Source of the DNA: Fluoribacter gormanii
GTDB lineage: Bacteria; Pseudomonadota; Gammaproteobacteria; Legionellales; Legionellaceae
Length of the DNA stretch: 64,000 nt
Direction of reading: 5' to 3'
Assembly (NCBI RefSeq): GCF_900156395.1
Contig: NZ_FTNL01000017.1
Location: 34,313 to 98,312, forward strand
Made by a program: the position numbers and the translations under genes. The notes under the pieces are model-generated. The model worked only from the letters and a program-made list of their open reading frames with translations. It did not search any database and had not been told where the DNA came from. Positions 56,854 through 64,000 of the stretch are shown here, in pieces. Position 1 is the stretch's first letter; each line of letters starts with the position of its first letter.

Positions 56854-58008
56854 ATGACTAGAATATCACCAACAGATGAAAACACAGACCAAACAAATGA
56901 ATCAATTGCGCTGATTAACCCGACTGACTTAACTAAAGAACAGAGTATATTCCTAAAAGAATTTTTGGAGGGGGATGACCAACCCGAAGTATTTTTACCG
57001 GATACGATTTATACATATAAGCAAATTCAATTTAAATTAACCCATGAGCTGAACTGGCGTTTGGGGAAAGATGGTGTCAGTGAATGTTTTGAAGTGATGA
57101 AAAATAGTCGGGCAGGTGTTGGAAAATACGCTACAGTGGATAACATTGAAGGAAAGTTAGTTTCTTTTAGTAAGGAACTTGAGTTTGCCCCCGCACATAA
57201 AAAACCTCACAAGGAGAGAGTGAGAAAATTCATGTTCTTTAAACAAGATAAGGAAGAAGAGCAATGGCGTGACAGCATTAAAAAAGAATATAAGCGAACG
57301 AAGCAAGCAGGACATTTAAATGTAAGAAAACCTGTGTTTTTTAGAGATAATGCGGGAAAACTTTGTGCCTACATGTTCATTAAGAAAGCATCCGGTGCCA
57401 CATTGCATGATATTTTACATGGCAAATCCAATGTGCAACTTGATATCGAAACTCGTAAAACAATATCTATTGCCATTCTCAACGCCTATATAGAACAAGT
57501 CGAAAGCAAAGGCTTGGTACACAATGATATTTCACTTAAAAATATAATGATTGATATTTCAAACCCCAAGCAACCAATTGTCACGTTTATTGATTTTGCA
57601 TTTGCCAAAAAAACACATAAAAATGATGCTGGCCCCAACATAAGAGGGACTCCTTTATATATGGCTCCTGAACGATTTGTTGGAGAAGGCAGTAGTACAG
57701 CAAGCGATGTATTTGCTTTAGGGCATATTCTTGCGGAACTCTTTGGAGAGCGAAGGATCACGCCTGGCCCTAAATGGGGTATAAAAGAAATTTACGGTTT
57801 AAATAAGAAAGGTACTTTTGATAGTGATCTTATTTATCTTGAGGAATTCGAAAAAGATACAATAACTCATAATCTTTTACCTATGGTGTCGCCAAATCCG
57901 GAAGAAAGGCCAACCCCAGAAGAAATAAAAGAAATTCTTATGGCTGAATATGAGTCATCCAGTGAATCAACATTAAACACTTCGATAGAATTCCTGCATA
58001 ACCTGTAG
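56854..58008 (+). CDS. Eukaryotic-like Ser/Thr protein kinase, LegK-type candidate effector
   Basis: The protein has 384 residues. The kinase C-lobe is clear: LVHNDISLKNIMI (HND at 223-225, catalytic Asp225), FIDFAFAK (DFA at 247-249 in place of DFG), GTPLYMAPERF (APE), and SDVFALGHILAELFGE. The N-lobe has a degenerate Gly loop (SRAGVGKYA) and a long insertion. The HND-to-DFA spacing of 22 residues is normal. Legionella exports several such kinases (LegK1-4) through Dot/Icm. The C-terminal tail is rich in Glu and Ser, in line with an E-block signal. Activity is uncertain because of the DFA. Confidence 0.82.
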   Translation: MTRISPTDENTDQTNESIALINPTDLTKEQSIFLKEFLEGDDQPEVFLPDTIYTYKQIQFKLTHELNWRLGKDGVSECFEVMKNSRAGVGKYATVDNIEGKLVSFSKELEFAPAHKKPHKERVRKFMFFKQDKEEEQWRDSIKKEYKRTKQAGHLNVRKPVFFRDNAGKLCAYMFIKKASGATLHDILHGKSNVQLDIETRKTISIAILNAYIEQVESKGLVHNDISLKNIMIDISNPKQPIVTFIDFAFAKKTHKNDAGPNIRGTPLYMAPERFVGEGSSTASDVFALGHILAELFGERRITPGPKWGIKEIYGLNKKGTFDSDLIYLEEFEKDTITHNLLPMVSPNPEERPTPEEIKEILMAEYESSSESTLNTSIEFLHNL

Positions 58009-58342
58009 ATTTTGCTTGAGAGCAAGGCCGCTTTATTTAGAGGAGCGAGCTTACAGGTAATTGAGTACTGCAGAAACAGAGATAAAGCAGCAACCAAGGA
58101 AAATTCAGGTTATCTTAGAATACTAAACCCCGCTCCTCTAGTAAATTGCAACTTAGCATGTGTAAAAATGATATTCGGATAGCACCAACAGGTTGAGCTT
58201 TTGCTAAACGCTTTCCACTTCTTAAAACAGGCAGGATCGCTTATAGTAAATATTTGTGAACAATAACAAAGCGTACACGCCTCAATTCACAGTAAAATGG
58301 ATTAAAAATATTAGCTGCTAAAATACCTATAGGGATAAAAAA
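58009..58342. other. Intergenic region with a wide inverted repeat
   Basis: This 334-bp gap has no supported gene. It contains 9-bp perfect inverted arms AGAGGAGCG (58039-58047) and CGCTCCTCT (58131-58139) around an 83-nt interior, which could fold as a small structured RNA. Confidence 0.4.
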
Positions 58343-59293
58343 ATGGACCCGGTCACACATGCAGTCTTGGGAGCAGCCTGTTCTCAGTCATGTTTATTCA
58401 AGAAAGACAAGCATAATGCCTGGCTTGTTGGTGGCTTAGCAGCTATGACTCCTGATTTAGACCTACTAATTCGAGAATCAGGCAACCCAATGCTCTTCTT
58501 TCTCTATCACCGTCACTTCACCCACTCTTTACTTTTTATTCCAGTAGGTGCTTTGATTGTTACTTTAGTTTTGTTAATTTTTAAACGCTTCCGAATCAAT
58601 TGGAAATACACTTATTTAGCAGCATTAATTGGTTATGCAACCCATGGCTTGCTCGATGCATGTACCAATTATGGGACAGTCTTATTTTGGCCCTTTTCCA
58701 CAACCAGAGTAAGTTGGGATATTGTTTCTATTATTGATCCCTTTGTAACGATACCCTTATGTTTGGGAGTTGTTTGTACTGTTGTTTTTAATAAAAGAAA
58801 GCCAGTCATTATCGCTTTAATATTAGCAAGCGTATTTATGCTATTTAACGGATTTCAACATTATCGAGCAATGACAGGAATTCGGGATGAACTGGCCAAG
58901 CTGAGGATAAATACTCAGAAGGTACGTGTATTCCCTCAATTATTGAGTTCAACTTTATGGAGAGGAATTGCCCTAACTACAAATCGCTTATATATCATTG
59001 ATGAAGTAACTCCCCTTTTTAGAGAGTCAAAGAGTCAATTGGTAACAAGCTATCCTTTTTTCCCACCCCAAGAATTACCCAATTACGTCAAAGACTCACC
59101 TTCGTTATTTCATGATTTTACTATTTTTAACTGGTTTACTGATAACTTCCTTATTATCGTCAATAATAAACCACTCATACTCACTGATGGGCGATTTTTA
59201 GATGACCAAGCTAAAATTGCTTTATGGAGTGTCCAGTTTTTATCAACCCAATCGCATGCAGATGTGCTTTACTCTTTACGCATAGATAATTAA
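58343..59293 (+). CDS. Membrane-bound metal-dependent hydrolase (DUF457, YdjM type)
   Basis: The protein has 316 residues. DPVTHAVLGAA at the N-terminus, MTPDLDLLIRESGNP, YHRHFTHSLLF and GYATHGLLDACTNYGT give the His and Asp residues of the DUF457 membrane hydrolase fold, with about four membrane helices up to residue 180. The C-terminal domain is soluble and probably periplasmic. Substrate unknown. Confidence 0.87.
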   Translation: MDPVTHAVLGAACSQSCLFKKDKHNAWLVGGLAAMTPDLDLLIRESGNPMLFFLYHRHFTHSLLFIPVGALIVTLVLLIFKRFRINWKYTYLAALIGYATHGLLDACTNYGTVLFWPFSTTRVSWDIVSIIDPFVTIPLCLGVVCTVVFNKRKPVIIALILASVFMLFNGFQHYRAMTGIRDELAKLRINTQKVRVFPQLLSSTLWRGIALTTNRLYIIDEVTPLFRESKSQLVTSYPFFPPQELPNYVKDSPSLFHDFTIFNWFTDNFLIIVNNKPLILTDGRFLDDQAKIALWSVQFLSTQSHADVLYSLRIDN

Positions 59294-59413
59294 AAAATCA
59301 ACTCGTTATGACTGCCAGCATCCCATAAGGAATTAATGATTTGTCATATTTAATAATCTCTTAATTTAAAAATTATATACTTTGATAAATTTATTAGCTT
59401 ATGAACTTTGGCC

Positions 59414-60463
59414 ATGCTAAAAAAACTTGATTCGAACTTATCTAAGCAAAAAATAATCTTATTTATTCCGTTCACTGCAAGTGAAAATAATTTTTCTCTT
59501 TATATGAGAGCATTAGACTGGAGGTATAATTTAAAAACTTCAGTAGGGAAAAGTGACAAAACTCCAAATATCATAATCTATCGTCATCCTGATGAAAACG
59601 AAGAAGAGTACGAATATTATGATCAAGCTCAATTTAGTTTTACTCAGGAAAATTTGGGAGACAATGCAATAATTTATATTCTTGCTGATGGAACCGGAGA
59701 TCCTGATCATGTCATAAATATTAATCAAGCCTATTACCAATATCTTTCGCAAGAACCTTATGAGCTATCAATTCATGCAGTGGCCTGGCGAATGAAACAA
59801 TGTGGTCTTACACCTTCATTAGCCCAGAATACGAAAGCAATTAATTTATTCATATGTGACGAGAATAACACTAATGATCAATTAGCAGTCTATTTTGCTC
59901 AGGGTTTAGGAGAACACTATAAAGACGTAACCATTAACTATTACTCAGCGACAGTCCATGTACCGCAGTTAGTATCATTAAATGGAGTTGATTATGAAAC
60001 TAAAAAATTAGCTTACTTCCATAGTAATGCAACAGTTAAAGTTGGTTATGCTCATGAGCACAAACATACACTAAAAGTAAGCGACTCATTAATGCAGAAA
60101 GAATCTCCTCATGCTACTGATACTGATTCACTAAAATCGAAAGCACGAGCTTTACCTACGTTTAGAGAGCTGACCTCTGCTGCTTCCTCTTTAAGCATTG
60201 AGGAAATTCCAGATTCTGAGAGTACACAAAATAGCTTGGCACAAGAGCCTCAGTCAATAATTTTCCCAGACGATGAATCAGATATTGAATATGAAGAAGC
60301 CGACTGCATAACACTTAAATATCAACACACAATTTCAACTCAAAGTACTGCACTTATTGTATGGCAAGATAGAAGCATTATCTCCTTTTTTAAATATGTT
60401 CATCAGGTAGATAAAAAGGATAAAGAAGAATTGCGTGATAATTTAAATCTCTTTATGTTATAA
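59414..60463 (+). CDS. Unknown protein, possible degenerate caspase-like fold, candidate effector
   Basis: The protein has 349 residues from the ATG at 59414 (a TTG two codons upstream is less likely). Two hydrophobic strands end in residues that match clan CD peptidase geometry: NAIIYILADGTGD (residues 84-96), where His-Gly would be expected but Asp-Gly is found, and KAINLFICDEN (141-151) with Cys148 in the nucleophile position. The rest, after 230, is low-complexity and acidic, ending in a charged helical tail (KKDKEELRDNLNLFML). The fold is tentative and the His substitution argues against activity. Confidence 0.65.
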   Translation: MLKKLDSNLSKQKIILFIPFTASENNFSLYMRALDWRYNLKTSVGKSDKTPNIIIYRHPDENEEEYEYYDQAQFSFTQENLGDNAIIYILADGTGDPDHVININQAYYQYLSQEPYELSIHAVAWRMKQCGLTPSLAQNTKAINLFICDENNTNDQLAVYFAQGLGEHYKDVTINYYSATVHVPQLVSLNGVDYETKKLAYFHSNATVKVGYAHEHKHTLKVSDSLMQKESPHATDTDSLKSKARALPTFRELTSAASSLSIEEIPDSESTQNSLAQEPQSIIFPDDESDIEYEEADCITLKYQHTISTQSTALIVWQDRSIISFFKYVHQVDKKDKEELRDNLNLFML

Positions 60464-60568
60464 GCAATCCTATAAACAAGGATGAAATGCTTCTCCTTGA
60501 CTATATTCTATAAGCCATTATCATTTTTTATTAATGGCTATAACCCCTTTTATTATTCTGTAAAATTT

Positions 60569-61015
60569 ATGTTTCATATTGCCTTATACCAACCTGAAAT
60601 TCCTCCAAATACTGGAAACATCATTCGATTATGTGCCAATACTGGTGCAAAACTACATTTAATACATCCTCTTGGTTTTTCATTACAAGAAAAAGCATTA
60701 AGACGTGCAGGGCTCGATTATCACGAATGGGCGTCCATATCCCAGTATGAAAACTGGGAAACCTTTATTCAACAACATCATCAAAAAACGATTTATACGT
60801 TCAGTGCTCGAGCTCAGAAGTGTTACTCAAAGGTTCAATATACACCGGAAGACATGTTTTTGTTCGGTCCAGAATCAAGCGGGTTACCTAAAGAAGTTTT
60901 ACAAAAATACACCGCCCTCTCTATTCCGATGCGTGAGAATAATCGAAGTTTAAATCTTTCAAATGCAGTTGCAGTCATTTTATATGAAGCGTGGCGGCAA
61001 TTAGATTTTACTTGA
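60569..61015 (+). CDS. trmL: tRNA (cytidine(34)-2'-O)-methyltransferase
   Basis: This 148-residue SPOUT-family enzyme modifies the wobble base of tRNA-Leu. It starts FHIALYQPEIPPNTGNIIRL, has FLFGPESSGLPKEVL and RSLNLSNAVAVILYEA, the knot signature. The ATG at 60569 gives the family's normal length; an upstream in-frame ATG at 60482 would add 29 residues unlike other TrmL proteins. Confidence 0.94.
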   Translation: MFHIALYQPEIPPNTGNIIRLCANTGAKLHLIHPLGFSLQEKALRRAGLDYHEWASISQYENWETFIQQHHQKTIYTFSARAQKCYSKVQYTPEDMFLFGPESSGLPKEVLQKYTALSIPMRENNRSLNLSNAVAVILYEAWRQLDFT

Positions 61016-61108
61016 TATTCAATAGATTCAAAAACGCCTCCCTAAAAATACCAGCTGCACGTACTTAATTAACAAAAGCCCTCTGTACTGAACACACATT
61101 CTAAAAAT

Positions 61109-61122
61109 TGAAATCATATTCA
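61109..61122 (+). promoter_or_regulatory. ARG-box-like operator
   Basis: TGAAATCATATTCA has both outer half-sites (TGAA and TTCA) at the spacing of the ArgR consensus. It lies directly upstream of the promoter of the binding-protein/argF operon. Weaker half-matches occur near 61146-61159 and 61170-61189. Confidence 0.45.
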
Positions 61123-61128
61123 TCTTTA

Positions 61129-61157
61129 TTGACAACAAACAAAACGAACTGTATATT
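61129..61157 (+). promoter_or_regulatory. Sigma-70 promoter of the binding-protein/argF operon
   Basis: TTGACA at 61129-61134 and TATATT at 61152-61157 are separated by exactly 17 bp. The -35 is perfect. Transcription would start near 61164, leaving a short leader before the ATG at 61191. Confidence 0.7.
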
Positions 61158-61190
61158 CATTTTATGGATTGAAAATGGATTCGTATTCAA

Positions 61191-61925
61191 ATGAGGCAAT
61201 TTTTAAAGATCGTAGTACTTGCATCAACTATTCTTTCATCTTCATGTGACAAAAAAGACAGTGAGAATTACCTGCATTTCGCCACCTCAGCAGAATATCC
61301 ACCATTTGAATATAGCGACCACGGTGATATAAAGGGATTTGATATTGATTTAGCAAAACTCATTGCTAAGGAGCTTGGCAAAAGGGCTGTTTTTGACAAT
61401 ATGCAATTTAGTACTGTACTTCCGGCCATAAGCTCGGGGCAAGATGATGTTGCCATAGCTACAATCTCAATTACTGATGCTCGAAAAATCAATTTTGACT
61501 TCTCTGAACCTTACTATTTTGAAGGCATGGCCGCCGTGTATCACTCCAACCAACCAGTCACAATACCGAACCAACTCAAAGGAAAGAAAGTAGCAGTTCA
61601 ACTTGGTAGCATTATGGAGATTTGGTTGCGAGAAAATTATCCTCAAGTCGAAATTACTGTTCTGGATAATAATAATCAAGCGATTGAAGCATTAATTTCA
61701 GGTCTTGTTGATGTCGTTTTAATGGATGGCTCTCAAGGTAAAATCTACTGCAAAAAACATATGGATCTTTCTCATTCTGTAATTGCCAAAGCAGACCATG
61801 GATATGCATTAGTCGTCAAAAAAGACTCTCCTTTAACAATAAAAATTAACAAGGCATTACAAAAGCTTAAAGAAAATGGAGAAATTCAAAAGCTGGAAGA
61901 TATCTGGTTAAAGGACTCATTATAA
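61191..61925 (+). CDS. Amino-acid ABC transporter substrate-binding lipoprotein, arginine type
   Basis: The protein has 244 residues. The signal sequence ends in the lipobox LSSSC, so it is a lipoprotein anchored in the periplasm. The SBP_bac_3 domain shows YPPFEYSDHGDIKGFDIDLAK at its start, the family signature, and later GYALVVKKDSPL and an LxxLKENGxIQKLEDIW end. It resembles ArtJ-type arginine binders. argF follows 20 bp later under one promoter, supporting arginine as ligand. No permease or ATPase gene is adjacent. Confidence 0.9.
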   Translation: MRQFLKIVVLASTILSSSCDKKDSENYLHFATSAEYPPFEYSDHGDIKGFDIDLAKLIAKELGKRAVFDNMQFSTVLPAISSGQDDVAIATISITDARKINFDFSEPYYFEGMAAVYHSNQPVTIPNQLKGKKVAVQLGSIMEIWLRENYPQVEITVLDNNNQAIEALISGLVDVVLMDGSQGKIYCKKHMDLSHSVIAKADHGYALVVKKDSPLTIKINKALQKLKENGEIQKLEDIWLKDSL

Positions 61926-61945
61926 ATAAATTGATGGAGGCTAAC

Positions 61946-63025
61946 ATGTCGCTTACTATCCCAGTTAATAACACTCAGATTGCAGAAAACGCTTCTCAAT
62001 CTATTAGTGAAGTAACAACTAATACTTTTGTGATTAATCTACAACAAGCACTATTTGATCTTGAATCAGGTACGTATCAAACCAAAGATTCTGTATCTGA
62101 ATCAGGAGAGTTAACGAATAGAACATCCTCTAAAAAACCAAAGCATTTGCTGACAGGAACGGAATTAAGCACAGAGGATTTGATGCACATTTTGGAGAAA
62201 GCTAAAACGCTGAAACAAAATCCATCCTTTTACAATCAGGCTCTAGCCGATAAAAGCCTTGCGATGATTTTTGAAAAACCTTCTTTTCGAACCCGATTAA
62301 GTTTTGCAATGGCAATTCAAAGTATGGGTGGAATAGCCATTGAAAGCGTAGGCAATACCAGAAAACAAGAAGCACCGGCAGATATGGCAAGAGTTCTAAA
62401 CGGCTATGCTGATTTTATTATGGTAAGAACTCATGCTGATGAACTGTTGCAGGAAATGGCTACCTATGCAAAAGTACCTGTAATCAATGGCCTTTCGGCA
62501 TTGCATCACCCATGCCAGATTCTTGCTGATTTGCTGAGTCTATGGGACCAATTCGGCACACTGGACGGGCTAACCGTAGCTTATATTGGTGATGGAAATA
62601 ACATTCTCCATAGTTTGATACTCCTTGCGCCTCAATTAGGGATAACAATTAATTACTGCTGTCCCAAATCCCATCAACCGAATGATTCAATTGTCAAACA
62701 AGCACAAAGCACTAAAGCAGGAATGATTCATACTTTTTCTAAACCGGAAGAAGCAGTGAAAAATGCCGATGCAGTTTATACGGATGTATGGACCAGTATG
62801 GGCTTTGAAGGTCAGGAACATGAGCAAGCCTTTCAAGGGTTTCAAGTAAATGAGTCATTAATGTCTTACGCAAAACCAGAAGCAGTATTTATGCACTGTA
62901 TGCCCATGGAACGAGGAAAAGAAGTATCCGAGACTTTGCCAGACAGTCCGGCTTCCATAATTTTTACTCAAAGTGAAAACAGGATGCACGTACAAAAAGC
63001 ACTACTTCTCTTTTTAAATTTATAA
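61946..63025 (+). CDS. argF: Ornithine carbamoyltransferase with N-terminal extension
   Basis: The enzyme joins carbamoyl phosphate and ornithine to citrulline. The protein has 359 residues from the ATG at 61946, which has GGAGG 5 nt upstream. It contains FEKPSFRTRLSFAMA (carbamoyl-phosphate loop), HHPCQILADLLSL and the HCMPMERGKEV loop (normally HCLP). The conserved core begins at about residue 66, so 65 residues precede it; usual OTCases are 300-310 residues. The extension is Ser/Thr-rich and lacks a targeting signal. Confidence 0.94.
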   Translation: MSLTIPVNNTQIAENASQSISEVTTNTFVINLQQALFDLESGTYQTKDSVSESGELTNRTSSKKPKHLLTGTELSTEDLMHILEKAKTLKQNPSFYNQALADKSLAMIFEKPSFRTRLSFAMAIQSMGGIAIESVGNTRKQEAPADMARVLNGYADFIMVRTHADELLQEMATYAKVPVINGLSALHHPCQILADLLSLWDQFGTLDGLTVAYIGDGNNILHSLILLAPQLGITINYCCPKSHQPNDSIVKQAQSTKAGMIHTFSKPEEAVKNADAVYTDVWTSMGFEGQEHEQAFQGFQVNESLMSYAKPEAVFMHCMPMERGKEVSETLPDSPASIIFTQSENRMHVQKALLLFLNL

Positions 63026-63036
63026 ATAATATACTG

Positions 63037-63060
63037 AGCCAGGTTAATTATATCCTGGCT
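63037..63060 (+). terminator. Stem-loop after argF
   Basis: AGCCAGG and CCTGGCT form a 7-bp stem with a 10-nt loop just after the argF stop. The T run is poor, so termination may be partial. Confidence 0.45.
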
Positions 63061-63154
63061 TATAGTCTTATGAAGATTTAGAAAAAAATTCTCTAATCAA
63101 AAATTAGGAATTGGATGACCAAGTAACTCCTTGATAGAGATTATAATTATCTAT

Positions 63155-63796
63155 TTAATCAAACTTTAACTGAGGATAAACTTCTGAATAAGCCGCAATA
63201 TTCTCTTCATCGATTGTTTTATCCTTAGCATAGATTGTCTTTAAGTTCCTTCGATCTACTTTATCGCCTTCTAAATTCACTAAATAAGCTTGCATGTTAT
63301 ATATATGCAAAGTCACACTAATCCCTTTGCCCAAACCTTTTCTTCGCTTGAGCTGATGCACAAATATTTCACTTAAATCATCACGATTGCAATGAAATCG
63401 ATAACGATCAATACGATTCTCTAATCGCGCGGTCAGTTCGCCTGTGGGTCGATAGTATTTCTCAGAGATTGGCCCTTCCAGAACAGTCACCGTTCCCTTA
63501 TATTTGTGGTCATGGATTGTTGTTTTTTGTCTTGGTGCAAATGCGAATGCCCATATGGAAAAAGGATTTGCTTCATCAGGGTGATCATAGATAAGATACC
63601 GCCCAACACCATTTGGCTCTACTGTGCCTGGATCGACAGGCAAATAAGCACTATGATCTAATTTCAATGAACCGTCAGCAAGTTTTGCGGGTAAAAACGT
63701 TGAAACTGTCTCATAAGTTACAGTATCGAGCGCAGATATTGCTGCTATCACTTCTTTTCTATTTTTATTTCTTATTTGATCAATTTTTGCAAACAT
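63155..63796 (-). CDS. Cysteine-dioxygenase-like cupin protein
   Basis: This 213-residue protein starts at the ATG at 63796, chosen for AAGGAAG 5 nt upstream (a longer frame continues to 63934). The cupin core carries TTIHDHKYKGTVTVLEGP, with the His-x-His iron ligands followed by the Gly-rich turn, and VTLHIYNM with the third His. This is the iron site of cysteine or thiol dioxygenases. A Cys crosslinked to Tyr in some family members is not visible here. Substrate is uncertain. Confidence 0.8.
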   Translation of the reverse strand: MFAKIDQIRNKNRKEVIAAISALDTVTYETVSTFLPAKLADGSLKLDHSAYLPVDPGTVEPNGVGRYLIYDHPDEANPFSIWAFAFAPRQKTTIHDHKYKGTVTVLEGPISEKYYRPTGELTARLENRIDRYRFHCNRDDLSEIFVHQLKRRKGLGKGISVTLHIYNMQAYLVNLEGDKVDRRNLKTIYAKDKTIDEENIAAYSEVYPQLKFD

Positions 63797-63955
63797 ATCA
63801 CTTCCTTTGATTCGTTCTGTGTATCGTTCATTTGGAGCAATCGCGCTCTGCTTTGCGCACTCATAATGATGTATTTCTGTCTCTTGATGGCTGATTAGAT
63901 AGTGGAGCACCATCATCGCTATGATTATTAACACATGTTAAAAAACTGGTAACTC

Positions 63956-64000
63956 CCCACGTCATCCCGAACCCGAGCGCAGCGAGGGTGAGGGATCTCC
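63956..64000. repeat. Dispersed intergenic repeat, cut by the window edge
   Basis: CCCACGTCATCCCGAACCCG followed by AGCGCAGCGAGGGTGAGGGA is GC-rich and typical of a dispersed REP/MITE-like intergenic repeat family found in Legionella and other gammaproteobacteria. Only its beginning is visible, so type and length are undetermined. Confidence 0.5.

Overview
The window reads as a chromosomal segment of a Legionella species, probably not L. pneumophila. The basis is AT-rich DNA, several large Legionella-style proteins without obvious bacterial relatives (candidate Dot/Icm effectors, including a eukaryotic-like kinase), a DabAB-purEK run, a bd-type oxidase, an FeS-type photolyase and a lipid-modification cluster. 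Genus and species are inferred from gene content; no 16S gene is present.

Layout. 0-4.3 kb: edge of a STAS-domain MlaE-like permease, a coiled-coil protein, then a two-gene mevalonate unit (class II HMG-CoA reductase and a GHMP kinase). 4.35-8.5 kb: tRNA-Lys x2 and tRNA-Arg, whose 3' half plus trailer is repeated at 8.4 kb. This brackets a 3.7 kb island holding a giant methyltransferase-domain protein and an orphan ParE-like toxin. 8.8-12.9 kb: a 973-aa effector-like protein with a kinase-like motif pair, then gene-poor DNA with small or broken reading frames.

12.9-24.7 kb: a membrane and photo-oxidative stress block. It holds an FAD oxidoreductase-DUF1365-CfaS-DUF2878-DUF1295 operon, then on the other strand cydAB, a small protein, a fatty-acid desaturase and DUF2177, then an SDR, an FeS-cluster photolyase and TspO. 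24.8-28.8 kb: a TolC/HlyD/ABC export operon whose ATPase domain looks degenerate. 28.8-36.4 kb: a LysR regulator divergent from dabB-dabA-PII-like-DUF6671-purE-purK. DAB takes up inorganic carbon and PurK consumes bicarbonate, so the operon joins supply to use.

36.7-45 kb: cold-shock protein, DbpA helicase, CDF transporter, PAS-GGDEF cyclase, GNAT, a secreted Cys-rich protein with an (Asn-Thr)8 tail, and a P-type cation ATPase. 45-50 kb: five translationally coupled genes, acyl-CoA synthetase, PDH E1alpha, E1beta, E2 and an acyl carrier protein, with no E3. 50.2-52.7 kb: a stress set (host-attachment family protein, Hsp20, Usp) and a P-loop kinase. 52.9-60.5 kb: a second accessory stretch with a possible ADP-ribosyltransferase-fold protein, an L,D-transpeptidase, an unknown 399-aa protein, a Ser/Thr kinase-like protein, a DUF457 membrane hydrolase and a possible degenerate caspase-fold protein. 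60.5-64 kb: trmL, an arginine-type binding lipoprotein with argF behind a strong promoter, a cysteine-dioxygenase-like cupin, and the start of a dispersed intergenic repeat at the right edge.
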